A stretch of 64,000 bases of DNA from Leucobacter chromiisoli (lineage in GTDB: Bacteria > Actinomycetota > Actinomycetes > Actinomycetales > Microbacteriaceae). The DNA lies in contig NZ_JAEHOH010000010.1 in the NCBI RefSeq assembly GCF_016522505.1, positions 124,001-188,000 of the forward strand, in the 5' to 3' direction. The notes beneath the pieces were generated by a model. The model was given only the letters and a program-made list of their open reading frames with translations, did no database searches and had not been told where the DNA came from. The position numbers and the translations under genes are program-made. Below are positions 9,594-18,183 of the stretch, in pieces. Positions within the stretch are counted from its first letter, which is position 1. Each line of letters opens with the position of its first letter.

Positions 9594-10400
9594 ATGTCTG
9601 AAAACACGAACGCCGTCCAGCTCGGGGACTACGACAACCTCGTCGTGGAGAAGCGGGGGGCGGTCGGCCTCATCACCCTCAATCGCCCCAAGGCGCTCAA
9701 TGCTCTCTCCGATGCGTTGACCGCCGAGATGACTGACGCGCTGGAGGAGTTCGAGAGCGATGAGGAGGTCGGCGCCGTGGTGATCACCGGCAACGAGAAG
9801 GCCTTCGCGGCCGGCGCCGATATCAAGGAGATGCAGCCGAAGTCGTTCTCCGACGTGTACCTCGCGGACTTCATCACGAGCACGTGGGAGGCTCCATCGA
9901 AGGGGCGCAAACCGGTGATCGCCGCGGTCGCAGGGTATGCGCTCGGAGGCGGAGCGGAGCTGGCGATGATGTGCGATTTCATCATCGCCGCCGACAGTGC
10001 GAAGTTCGGGCAGCCCGAGATCAGCATCGGTATTCTGCCCGGAGCGGGAGGTACCCAGAGACTGACCCGTTCGGTGGGCAAGTCGAAGGCGATGGAGATG
10101 GTGCTCACCGGCCGGATGATCGATGCTGAGGAAGCGGAGCGCATGGGCCTCGTCGCGCGGGTCGTACCGGCGTCCGACCTCCTGAATGAGGCGCTCCTCG
10201 CCGCGGAGAAGATCGCCGCGTTCTCGCGGCCGGCTGTGCTGATGGCGAAGGAGGCGGTGAACAGCGCATTCGAGACCCCGCTCGCCGACGGGCTTCGCTA
10301 CGAGCGCCGTCTCTTCCACGCCGCGTTCGCGACCGAGGGACAGAAAGAGGGCATGGCCGCCTTCCTCGAGAAGCGTCCGGCGAAGTACACGAACAGGTAG
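9594..10400 (+). CDS. enoyl-CoA hydratase
   Basis: A 268-aa crotonase with both catalytic glutamates: Glu122 in [11 protein letters not shown] and Glu142 in [20 protein letters not shown]. It also has the oxyanion-hole segment [10 protein letters not shown]. It should hydrate trans-2-enoyl-CoA to 3-hydroxyacyl-CoA in the cytoplasm. TAAGGAG lies 7 nt before the ATG. The gene follows the MHS carrier by 40 nt and precedes an iron alcohol dehydrogenase by 8 nt. The operon has no acyl-CoA dehydrogenase, suggesting the substrate already carries the double bond. Chain-length preference cannot be read. Confidence 0.93.
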   Translation: MSENTNAVQLGDYDNLVVEKRGAVGLITLNRPKALNALSDALTAEMTDALEEFESDEEVGAVVITGNEKAFAAGADIKEMQPKSFSDVYLADFITSTWEAPSKGRKPVIAAVAGYALGGGAELAMMCDFIIAADSAKFGQPEISIGILPGAGGTQRLTRSVGKSKAMEMVLTGRMIDAEEAERMGLVARVVPASDLLNEALLAAEKIAAFSRPAVLMAKEAVNSAFETPLADGLRYERRLFHAAFATEGQKEGMAAFLEKRPAKYTNR

Positions 10401-10408
10401 GGCTGGAT

Positions 10409-11596
10409 ATGGCTGCACAGATCATGCTGCCCCGCACGATGCGAGTCGGCGGAGGCGCGATCGCAGAGGTCGGAGAACTCGTGAGAACGCTGGGTGCCCG
10501 GCGCCCCCTCGTCGTCACCGACGCGTTCATGGTGTCCACCGGCACGGCCGAGCTGGTGATGGGGCACCTCCGCGAGTCGGGGCTCGAACCGGCTGTGTTC
10601 TCGGAGACCGTTCCCGATCCCACGACGGCCTCGCTCGAGGCAGGAGTCGAGGCGGTCCGGTCGCACGACGCGGATGCGATCGTGGCCGTCGGCGGGGGCA
10701 GCCCGATTGACACGGGCAAGGCGCTGGCCATGCTCAGCGCCCAGGGCGGCGCGATGCGCGACTACAAGGCCCCACGGGTCAACTACGGTCCGGCACTGCC
10801 GGTGGTCGCCGTACCGACGACAGCGGGCAGCGGATCGGAGGCGACGCAGTTCTCCGTGATCACCGACAGTGAGACGAACGAGAAGATGCTGTGCGCGGGG
10901 CCGGGATTCCTGCCGGTCGCAGCGATCCTCGACTTCGAGCTGACGCTTTCGAAGCCCTCTCGCCTTACCGCCGACACCGCGGTGGATGCGATGTGCCACG
11001 CTATCGAGGCCTACGTGAGCCGTAAGGCAACGCCTTTCACCGATTCGATGGCGATGTCGGCACTCAGAGCGAGCAGCTCGTGCATTCGTGAGGTCTACGC
11101 CGACGGCGGCGACCGGGCCGGCAGAGAGGCCCTGATGCTGGCATCTCTACAGGCCGGGATAGCGTTCTCGAATGCGAGCGTTACGCTGATCCACGGCATG
11201 AGCCGTCCGATCGGCGGGAACTTCCGGATTGCGCACGGACTTTCCAACGCGATGCTGCTACCCGTTGTGACCGGCTTCTCCATCGGCGGAGCCGAGAGCA
11301 GATACGCTGACGTCGCTCGTGCGCTGGGGGCTGCGACGGCCGCCACCGACGACGCGGTCGCGGCCCGTGCGCTGGTGGAGTGGCTCAGACGCCTGTGCTC
11401 CGACCTCGAGGTGCCCTCGCCCGCGAGCTACGGCATCGAACGCGACGCCTGGGAAGAGCTGATCCCGACGATGGCGCGACAGGCGATCGACTCCGGGTCT
11501 CCTGCCAATAATCCGATCCTTCCCACCGCCGAAGAGATCGAGAGCCTGTATGTGCAGGCCTACGATCCTCAGGCATCGGACGGGACCCGCACATGA
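10409..11596 (+). CDS. iron-containing alcohol dehydrogenase
   Basis: A 395-aa group III dehydrogenase. The NAD(P) loop GGGSPIDTGKA is at residues 95-105. Metal-ligand segments are VDAMCHAIEAYVS, then IHGMSRPIGGNFRIAHGLSNAMLLP, the usual family signature. Members oxidise or reduce primary alcohols and hydroxy acids (1,3-propanediol, 4-hydroxybutyrate, 3-hydroxypropionate types). Lying between an enoyl-CoA hydratase and a HIBYL-CoA hydrolase-like gene (ATGA overlap with the latter), it may oxidise the released 3-hydroxy acid to a semialdehyde; that is inference. Confidence 0.92.
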   Translation: MAAQIMLPRTMRVGGGAIAEVGELVRTLGARRPLVVTDAFMVSTGTAELVMGHLRESGLEPAVFSETVPDPTTASLEAGVEAVRSHDADAIVAVGGGSPIDTGKALAMLSAQGGAMRDYKAPRVNYGPALPVVAVPTTAGSGSEATQFSVITDSETNEKMLCAGPGFLPVAAILDFELTLSKPSRLTADTAVDAMCHAIEAYVSRKATPFTDSMAMSALRASSSCIREVYADGGDRAGREALMLASLQAGIAFSNASVTLIHGMSRPIGGNFRIAHGLSNAMLLPVVTGFSIGGAESRYADVARALGAATAATDDAVAARALVEWLRRLCSDLEVPSPASYGIERDAWEELIPTMARQAIDSGSPANNPILPTAEEIESLYVQAYDPQASDGTRT

Positions 11597-12690
11597 GCGG
11601 AGAAGTGCTGACCTCGCTGGAAGGCGGCTTCGGACGCATCACACTGGATCGTCCCGTCGCCCTCAACGCGCTGACGGAGCCTATGATCCGGTCCATAGCA
11701 GCAGCGCTCGACGAGTGGGAAGGGCGGGTGCGGGGAGTGATGCTCGACAGCACCCATCCGAAAGCGTTCTGCGCCGGCGGCGACATCCGGGCGATCCGCT
11801 CGAACACCCTCGAGGGGGCGTTCGAGCGGAGCCGCAGCTTTTTCGCGAGCGAATATCGTCTGAATGAGCGGATCGCCACCTATCCGTCCCCGTTCCTCTC
11901 CCTCATCGACGGCGTGTGCATGGGCGGCGGAATGGGCCTCTCCATCCACGGGGGGATCCGCGTGGTCACCGAGAATTCGCTGATGGCGATGCCCGAGACC
12001 GCGATCGGCTTCTTCCCGGATGTCGGTGCGAGCTACTTCCTCTCGCGTCTGCCGGGAGCCCTGGGCGCGTACTGGGGATTGACGGGCGCCCGGATCTCTC
12101 CGGGTGACGCGATGCACGGCGGGCTCGGCACGCACTACGTCGCCGAGCTCGACGCCCAGGAGCTCTTCGACGCACTGGTGCATGGTGGCGAAGAGACGGT
12201 GGCCGAGGTGGTCGACCGTTTCACGCGGCCTGCTCCACCGAGCGAGGTCGCGCGGCACCGCGGGCGCATCGACGAGGTATTCAGCGCTCACTCCGTCGCC
12301 GAGCTGTTCGGTCGGCTCGAGGTCGACGGATCCGAATGGTCGGAGCAGGTGCGCGCAACCTTGAGATCGATGTCGCCGCAGAGCCTCGAGGTAACCCACG
12401 CCCTGCTCCGCTGGGCGAGAAAGGAGAGCCTGCAGTCATGCCTGCGCGCCGAGCTCGCCCTCGCGGGGCAGATAACGAGAACAGACGACTTCATCGAGGG
12501 CGTCCGAGCGATGCTGGTCGACAAGGACAAGAATCCTCAGTGGGGTCGGGCCCGCTTCCGGGGACTGGATCATGCGGGAAATGCGCTGTGGGAGCCCGGA
12601 GCGCTGGTCGACGAGCTTGTTTCGACACATGAGCGACGACCGTCCGAACCGAGGGTCCGCGGCTCGAAGAGCCGGATGAGAAGCGAATAG
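11593..12690 (+). CDS. 3-hydroxyisobutyryl-CoA hydrolase-like crotonase
   Basis: A 365-aa crotonase-fold protein whose central part closely follows HIBYL-CoA hydrolase: FCAGGDIRAI, GGGMGLSIHG and MAMPETAIGFFPDVGASYFL, with the catalytic-type Glu135 and Asp143, and the long C-terminal helical region of this subgroup. Known members cleave 3-hydroxyisobutyryl-CoA or 3-hydroxypropionyl-CoA to free acid and CoA. It is coupled to the upstream alcohol dehydrogenase by an ATGA overlap. The expected order is hydratase, then this hydrolase, then alcohol dehydrogenase. Short-chain enoyl-CoA isomerase activity is a less likely alternative. Confidence 0.85.
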   Translation: MSGEVLTSLEGGFGRITLDRPVALNALTEPMIRSIAAALDEWEGRVRGVMLDSTHPKAFCAGGDIRAIRSNTLEGAFERSRSFFASEYRLNERIATYPSPFLSLIDGVCMGGGMGLSIHGGIRVVTENSLMAMPETAIGFFPDVGASYFLSRLPGALGAYWGLTGARISPGDAMHGGLGTHYVAELDAQELFDALVHGGEETVAEVVDRFTRPAPPSEVARHRGRIDEVFSAHSVAELFGRLEVDGSEWSEQVRATLRSMSPQSLEVTHALLRWARKESLQSCLRAELALAGQITRTDDFIEGVRAMLVDKDKNPQWGRARFRGLDHAGNALWEPGALVDELVSTHERRPSEPRVRGSKSRMRSE

Positions 12691-12706
12691 AAGAAGGATC
12701 GGAAGA

Positions 12707-13672
12707 ATGCTTGCTGCATATGTTGCGTCGATGAATGACTCGAACCCGCTCGAAGGTCTGAGGGTCGGTGATCGGCCCGAGCCCGAGACACGCGAGGGGT
12801 GGGTGAAGGTGCGCGTGCGCGCGGCCTCCCTGAACCACCACGACCTCTGGTCGCTGCGTGGGGTGGGGCTGCGCCCGGAACAGTTGCCGATGATTCTCGG
12901 AGGCGACGCCTCCGGCGTCGACGAGGACGGCAACGAGGTGGTCGTGCACTCGGTGATCTCCACTGCCGAATGGGCCGGCGACGAGACGCTGGACCCGAAG
13001 CGCTCGCTTCTCTCTGAGGTCTACGACGGCACGCTCGCGGAGCAGGTGCTGGTGCCGCGTCGGAATCTCGTACCGAAGCCGGCTGCGATCTCATTCGAGG
13101 AGGCCGCCTGCCTTCCGACGGCATGGCTCACCGCCTATCGGATGCTGTTCATCAAAGCCGCCCTCGCGCCCGGTACGACCGTGCTCATCCAGGGCGGTGG
13201 GGGTGGCGTCTCATCCGCCGCCATCGTTCTGGCGAAGGCTGCGGGGCTCCGCGTCTGGGTGACGAGTCGCAGCGAGCAGAAACGCGCCTTCGCGAGATCT
13301 CTGGGTGCTGACGAGTCCTTCGAATCCGGGGCACGGCTGCCCGAGAGGGTCGACGCAGTGATCGACAACGTCGGGCAGGCCACCTGGTCGCACTCGCTGA
13401 AGTCTCTCAAACCGGGCGGCACCATCGTGACCTGCGGAGCTACGAGCGGCCAGAATCCGCCCTCGGAGCTGAACCGCGTGTTCTTTCTGCAGCTGAGGGT
13501 GCTGGGCTCGACGATGGGGACGCGAGAAGAGCTCTCGCAACTGCTCTCGTTGCTCGAGACGACGGGGATCCGCCCTCACATCGACTCGGTGAGGCCCCTG
13601 TCTCAGGCCCGAGAAGGGCTCGAGGTGCTGCAGTCGGAGAGCGTGCAGGGCAAGGTCGTACTGGTCCCCTGA
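12707..13672 (+). CDS. MDR-type zinc-binding-family dehydrogenase (enoyl reductase/quinone oxidoreductase-like)
   Basis: A 321-aa medium-chain reductase: GroES-like fold, NHHDLWSLRGVG, the MILGGDASGVD segment and the cofactor loop GGGGGVSSAA. Typical catalytic and structural zinc cysteines are absent, pointing to an NADPH-dependent, zinc-independent reductase such as quinone oxidoreductase or acryloyl-CoA reductase relatives. It follows the hydrolase gene by 16 nt with GAAGGA upstream. It is convergent with the PucR gene, only 9 nt apart, with no room for a terminator. In context it may reduce an enoyl-CoA intermediate. Confidence 0.82.
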   Translation: MLAAYVASMNDSNPLEGLRVGDRPEPETREGWVKVRVRAASLNHHDLWSLRGVGLRPEQLPMILGGDASGVDEDGNEVVVHSVISTAEWAGDETLDPKRSLLSEVYDGTLAEQVLVPRRNLVPKPAAISFEEAACLPTAWLTAYRMLFIKAALAPGTTVLIQGGGGGVSSAAIVLAKAAGLRVWVTSRSEQKRAFARSLGADESFESGARLPERVDAVIDNVGQATWSHSLKSLKPGGTIVTCGATSGQNPPSELNRVFFLQLRVLGSTMGTREELSQLLSLLETTGIRPHIDSVRPLSQAREGLEVLQSESVQGKVVLVP

Positions 13673-13681
13673 TCCCGCGCC

Positions 13682-14968
13682 TCACCCGTCGTGCAGGCGC
13701 AGGGCGAGCGTCAAGGTCAGGATCCCGGAGGAGGTCGCGGGATCCTGACCGGTCAACTCTCCGATTCTCTTGATGCGGTAAGCGACGGTATTCGGGCTGA
13801 CGGTGAGGCTCTTCGCAGTGCGCGAGAGGTTGAGGTCGTTCCGGATGTATGCCTGCAGAGTGCGGACGAGGCTCGAGGAGTGCTGCTTGTCGTAGTCGAG
13901 GAGCGGCCGGACGAACTCGTCCATCAGCTCTTCTCCGTAGTCGCTGTGCACGAGGATCCTGTCGAGCATCACCTCCGAGAACAGGGTCGCCCGGCCCTCC
14001 CGTTTCTGCGCCGCGGCGACGATGGCGGCCTCTTGGGCTTCGTGGAACGAGCGGGGGACGCCGTTGATGCCATCGTGCGGGCGCCCCATGCAGACACGCC
14101 AGGCGGGCCGGTGCTCGGCGATGGTACGGACCGCCTCGATGACGGCCTCGAGGCTGGAGTCTCTGCCGATGCGGGCCAGACAGATGACGTCGCTCTCGCG
14201 CACCCCGAGCAGGGTGTTGGAGAGCGGGGCGACGGTCTCGCGGATGGCCTGCAGCACGCGCAGCGACTCCGTGCGGATGCGTTCGGGAGCGATGCTGCTG
14301 AGGCGGACCAGCACCACGGCGATGCGCGAATCCTCGCTGAGATTCAAGCGGGCGATGTCGATTCTGGCTCTGTCCGAGAGCGACTTGCCGATCAGGAGGG
14401 ACTCGAGCACATCGCTGCGCAGCACGTCGCGGGCTCGGTAGGCTCCCGCCGCCTCCTCCAGGTACACCTGTGCGACGAGGACCGATATCCGATCGACGAA
14501 GTCGAGGATGTCGCTGACCAGGCCGAGTGCCGCGTCGCGCATCAGGGAGTCGTCGCCGGCCTCTCGCAGTACCGTCTGCCAGAGTTCGCGGCCCCAGATC
14601 CGATAGCTGTGGAGCAGGGAGGGGAGGCTGACCTCCTGATGGACGCGCCGCGCCGCGGAACGTCTGACGGCCTCGAGCTCCTGCTCGTAGGTCTCGCGGC
14701 GCAGGAGACTGTCCAAGAGCACCGTCACCGTCGTGATCGCGGCCTCTCTGACATCCTCCGAGAGCGTGTTCGCCCGAAGCTCGCCGTAGTCCACGATGTC
14801 GTGGCTGACGACGTGCACGATGTCGTCGGCGATCGCCTGCCGTTTCCGCAGCAGTTCATGGATGAGCCCCGTCCGGGCTGTCTCGAGGGGGGACCGTTCC
14901 CGGGGGTGCTCGGCGCGGGGGAGCGTCGGGGGCTCGGAACCGTTGAGACTGCGCTCCTGAATCCCCAT
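13682..14968 (-). CDS. PucR/CdaR-family transcriptional regulator
   Basis: A 428-aa regulator. The C-terminal helix-turn-helix (LQAYIRNDLNLSRTAKSLTVSPNTVAYRIKRIGELTG) is the PucR HTH_30 signature. The middle region (residues about 180-300) resembles the GGDEF-like sensory part of this family, and the N-terminal part is an RsbT/helical sensor-like region. It divides the CoA cluster: its target operons 8186-13672 and 15201-19419 flank it on the plus strand. It is divergent from the latter across a 232-bp gap containing two inverted repeats. Likely a ligand-responsive activator of the cluster. Confidence 0.88.
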   Translation of the reverse strand: MGIQERSLNGSEPPTLPRAEHPRERSPLETARTGLIHELLRKRQAIADDIVHVVSHDIVDYGELRANTLSEDVREAAITTVTVLLDSLLRRETYEQELEAVRRSAARRVHQEVSLPSLLHSYRIWGRELWQTVLREAGDDSLMRDAALGLVSDILDFVDRISVLVAQVYLEEAAGAYRARDVLRSDVLESLLIGKSLSDRARIDIARLNLSEDSRIAVVLVRLSSIAPERIRTESLRVLQAIRETVAPLSNTLLGVRESDVICLARIGRDSSLEAVIEAVRTIAEHRPAWRVCMGRPHDGINGVPRSFHEAQEAAIVAAAQKREGRATLFSEVMLDRILVHSDYGEELMDEFVRPLLDYDKQHSSSLVRTLQAYIRNDLNLSRTAKSLTVSPNTVAYRIKRIGELTGQDPATSSGILTLTLALRLHDG

Positions 14969-15200
14969 GTGGCTGCCCCCTCACGTCCGACTCCGACAAC
15001 GATTCTTGCACGGCATGTGCGGAAGCTGTTTGCGGATATTGCAAACAACCGCTCTTCTTCTTCTCGAAGTTTGTGTATTCGAGCACAAGAGGGAAGGGGC
15101 AGCATCGGATTCAGCGAGTATCGCGGCAGCTCTCCCGGGGCCACCCGTTCGATCGACTGTGCGAGACCCGCCCTTTCAAGGACGAGAGAACGAGGAGACG
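14969..15200. promoter_or_regulatory. divergent control region between PucR gene and crotonase operon
   Basis: 232 bp without a gene. Two inverted repeats are seen: TGTTTGC-N7-GCAAACA at 15027-15047 (perfect 7-bp arms) and CTCGAA-N9-TTCGAG at 15063-15083, the latter overlapped by TTGTG...CACAA. The local sequence is distinctly AT-richer than the genes. The position and symmetry suit operators for the adjacent PucR regulator. No confident -35/-10 pair was picked. Confidence 0.5.
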
Positions 15201-16064
15201 ATGTCTGAACGGACGAACCACCATGAGGGGCCTTCGATCGGCTGCCGCGATGAGGGGCCGGTGCGGGTGCTCACCATCTCGAACCCGGCCAAGCGCAATG
15301 CATTCAGCGGGTCAATGGCCCCCGATCTTCGAGACCGGCTGACCGAGGCGGATCGGGACCCCTCCGTACGGTGCATCGTAATCACCGGCGACGGCACGCA
15401 ATCCTTCTCTTCCGGGCACGATCTCGCAGAAGTGCTGGAGAATCCCGAGACGGCGGGGGATCCGGAGGCCAATGCGGCCTTTGTCCTCGCGCCGTCGCTG
15501 GGGACGCCCGTGGTGGGTGCGATCAATGGAAACGCCTACGCAGCCGGTTTCATCCTGGCGCTCAACTGCGACGTTCGCATCGCGGGTACGAACGCACGTT
15601 TCTGCGCGGTCGGCGCGAAGATCGGGCTCGTGCCGGTGGGGGGCCAGCTGAGCAGGCTGCTGCACCTCGTCGGATATCCCGTCGCGTTCAGGATGCTCGC
15701 GACCGGTTTGCCGGTCGATGCGGAGTACGCACTCGCCTGTCAGTTCGTCGACCAGATCTGCGATCCCGAGGAGACGGTCGACCGGGCCGTCGAACTGGCC
15801 ACGCGCATCAGCGAGGCATCGCCTTCGGTCGTGCGCGCAGTGAAGACGGGGCTGTCGGCGACCATCGCCCACGGAGCGGTCACGGGTCAGCGGATCGAGC
15901 CGTTGCTCGCAGCGGCCGTGCGGGAGCTTCCGGATGGCGGTGAGGGCGTCGCGTCGTTCCTCGAGAAGCGTCCGGCCGAATATCCCGATGCTCCCGCGCG
16001 GCTGCAGGCGCAACTCGATGCGGTAGTCGCCGGGACGATTGGGAAGAGCGAGGGGGATCGGTGA
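15201..16064 (+). CDS. crotonase-fold enoyl-CoA hydratase/isomerase homologue lacking both catalytic glutamates
   Basis: A 287-aa crotonase. The fold motifs are present (SFSSGHDLAEVL; AAGFILALNCDVRIAG; FCAVGAKIGLVPVGG; FLEKRPAEYPD), but the two glutamates of hydratases are replaced: Ile118 where AELAMMCD has Glu, and Gly138 where QPEISIG has Glu. It may therefore be an isomerase, hydrolase, lyase or decarboxylase-like member. ATG at 15201 follows GAGGAG; the frame is open further upstream but has no family similarity there. It overlaps the synthetase start by one base (TGATG), suggesting they act on the same CoA ester. Confidence 0.85.
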   Translation: MSERTNHHEGPSIGCRDEGPVRVLTISNPAKRNAFSGSMAPDLRDRLTEADRDPSVRCIVITGDGTQSFSSGHDLAEVLENPETAGDPEANAAFVLAPSLGTPVVGAINGNAYAAGFILALNCDVRIAGTNARFCAVGAKIGLVPVGGQLSRLLHLVGYPVAFRMLATGLPVDAEYALACQFVDQICDPEETVDRAVELATRISEASPSVVRAVKTGLSATIAHGAVTGQRIEPLLAAAVRELPDGGEGVASFLEKRPAEYPDAPARLQAQLDAVVAGTIGKSEGDR

Positions 16065-18175
16065 TGGCGCGGCTGAGGGAAGACATCGTGCGCGAGATGG
16101 TGCTCGCCTATGGAGGATCCGCGAACGTCGTGCGATTCTGTGAGGACGGGACCGAGGCGGAACGGATCGCCGCGGATCTCGGACGCGCTGTCGCGATCAA
16201 ACTCGTGGCCGACGACGTGATCCACAAGAGCAAGGCGGGGGGCGTGCTGCTCGGGATCGGGCCCGAGCACGTCCGGCAGCGGACCGACGAGATGCTCGCC
16301 AGGCACCGCGGGCTCGGGAGCGACGTGCGCGGCGTGACCGTCGAAGCGATGGTGGATCCCGGCGTCGAGGTGGTCATCGGCGGTCTGCACACGCCCGGGT
16401 TCGGACCCGTGGTGATGTTCGGGCACGGCGGTGTCGACATTGAGGAGCTCGAGGACGTGGCGTTCGCGATGGCGCCGCTCGGCGAGGCCGAGGCCGAGGG
16501 GCTGATCTCGCGGACCCGTGTAGGCCGTGCGCTGAAGAAGCGGTTGCCCGATCGCGTCCGCGATCTCGTGGACACCCTCCTCGCGATCGGAGGGGCGGAC
16601 GGCATGCTCGAGAACGAGAACGTGACGGAGGTCGACTTGAACCCCATCGTCGTGAGTGAGGGGAGGGTGGTGGCCGTAGACGCGCGAGCCATCGAGCGTT
16701 CGGGATGCGACGCTCCGTCCGAGGCGCCGGATCCCGACGACTGCTATCAGGGGCTGCGCCCCGCCATCTACCCGCGGTCGGTAGCGGTCGTCGGCGCGTC
16801 GGCGGACCGCTCCAAGATGGGGTACAGGGTGGTCAGCGGGCTCATCGAGATGGGCTTTCAAGGCCGGATCGTACCGGTCAGCCGATCGAGCGATCGGGTG
16901 TGCGGGCTGCAGGCGGTGGCTTCGATCTCGGAACTGCCGGAAGGCATCGAGAAGGCCGTGGTCGTGGTCCCTGCCGCCGGCGTACCGACAGCGCTCGACG
17001 AGCTGTCTCAGCAGGGCATCCGTGCTGCGCACGTCTACACCTCCGATATTCCGCCTTTGGATCCTGAGCTGCGCGAGCGGGGAATGCGAGTGCTCGGCCC
17101 CAACTGCATGGGGCACTACGCCCCGCGACTCGGGATCACGATGATCGCCCCTGAGTCGAGCAGCCGCACGGCCGGCCGCATAGCGGTCGTCTCCCAGTCG
17201 GGCACCTACGCCGGTGACGTAGTGCGCAGGGGATCCCAGCTCGGACTCGACTTCAGCTTCGTCTCCTCGGTGGGCAACTGCGACGACGTGTCTCCCGCCG
17301 AGCTGCTCGCGTTCTGCGAGGCCGACCCCGAGACGGAGGTGATCGCGTTCTACCTCGAGGGCGACGAGGGGGCGGAGGAGTTCTTCCGTCTCGCCGCCAC
17401 CACCCGCAAGCCGGTCGTGCTGCTCAAGGGAGGACGGACTGCGACCGGAGGGGCGGCGGCGGCTTCTCATACGGGGGCTCTCGCAGGCGACCCGCAGCTG
17501 CTCCTCGACATCGCCGAACAAGCGGGAGTGTTGCTGGTCGAGGATCTCGACCAGCTGCTCGACGTCCTGGCGATGCTGCAGTTCGCTCCCGGCATCCGCG
17601 GGGATGGGCTCGGCATCGTCGGCTCCGGCGGCGGTGTCGCCGTGGTTGGCGCCGACACCGCTGACGCTTGGGGCTTGGAGGTCCCGCGTCTCGGCGAGAG
17701 AGCGTCTGCCGCCCTCGCCCCCTTCGCGGCGCCGGGCGCCAGCCTCGCGAACCCGGTAGACATCCCGGTGTGGTCGATGTTCCGTGGAGACGAGTGCTGG
17801 ACGGGGGCTATGGTCGCCGGTGTCGCGCTCGACGATTCCATCGACGCGATCTGCGCGTTCATCGATGTTGGCACCGTCTTCGACATCGAGAGCGCAGAAT
17901 CCGGTGCTCGGCTGCTGAAGCGCCTCACCGAGGACATGGTTCGTGCCGAGACCCGCGGTACGCCACTGGCGCTGGTACTCCGAAGCGGGTTCGAAGAGCA
18001 CCAGGACCTCTTGGTGCGCGACCTGGCCCGAGTAGCGCGAGCAGCCGGTGTGGCGGTGTTCGACTCCGTCGACCGTGCGATAGCGGCGATCGGCGGCGCG
18101 AGGTTCCTGACTCTTGCGGGGAAGAAGTGGGCGACCGCCGGCCGGTCGTCCGCCGTTGCGAAGGAAGCAGCCTGA
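16064..18175 (+). CDS. NDP-forming acyl-CoA synthetase, ATP-grasp domain first
   Basis: A 703-aa acyl-CoA synthetase of the acetyl-CoA synthetase (ADP-forming) superfamily. Domain order: ATP-grasp (about 1-215; AIKLVADDVIHKSKAGGV and EVDLNPIVV), CoA-binding Rossmann domain (about 228-355; VAVVGASADRSKMG, LGPNCMG), then ligase-CoA domains with the phosphorylated His469 in SHTGALAGDP. ATG at 16064 is chosen, with AGGGGG 7 nt upstream; GTG one codon earlier is possible. It activates a carboxylic acid to its CoA ester using a nucleoside triphosphate. Context suggests the acid imported by the flanking MFS carriers. The domain order is the reverse of the synthetase at 51511. Confidence 0.9.
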   Translation: MARLREDIVREMVLAYGGSANVVRFCEDGTEAERIAADLGRAVAIKLVADDVIHKSKAGGVLLGIGPEHVRQRTDEMLARHRGLGSDVRGVTVEAMVDPGVEVVIGGLHTPGFGPVVMFGHGGVDIEELEDVAFAMAPLGEAEAEGLISRTRVGRALKKRLPDRVRDLVDTLLAIGGADGMLENENVTEVDLNPIVVSEGRVVAVDARAIERSGCDAPSEAPDPDDCYQGLRPAIYPRSVAVVGASADRSKMGYRVVSGLIEMGFQGRIVPVSRSSDRVCGLQAVASISELPEGIEKAVVVVPAAGVPTALDELSQQGIRAAHVYTSDIPPLDPELRERGMRVLGPNCMGHYAPRLGITMIAPESSSRTAGRIAVVSQSGTYAGDVVRRGSQLGLDFSFVSSVGNCDDVSPAELLAFCEADPETEVIAFYLEGDEGAEEFFRLAATTRKPVVLLKGGRTATGGAAAASHTGALAGDPQLLLDIAEQAGVLLVEDLDQLLDVLAMLQFAPGIRGDGLGIVGSGGGVAVVGADTADAWGLEVPRLGERASAALAPFAAPGASLANPVDIPVWSMFRGDECWTGAMVAGVALDDSIDAICAFIDVGTVFDIESAESGARLLKRLTEDMVRAETRGTPLALVLRSGFEEHQDLLVRDLARVARAAGVAVFDSVDRAIAAIGGARFLTLAGKKWATAGRSSAVAKEAA

Positions 18176-18183
18176 ACTCGGCC

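Noticed and set aside
15887-18001. Minus-strand open frame of 704 codons
   Set aside because: Exact antisense shadow of the acyl-CoA synthetase, with no motif.
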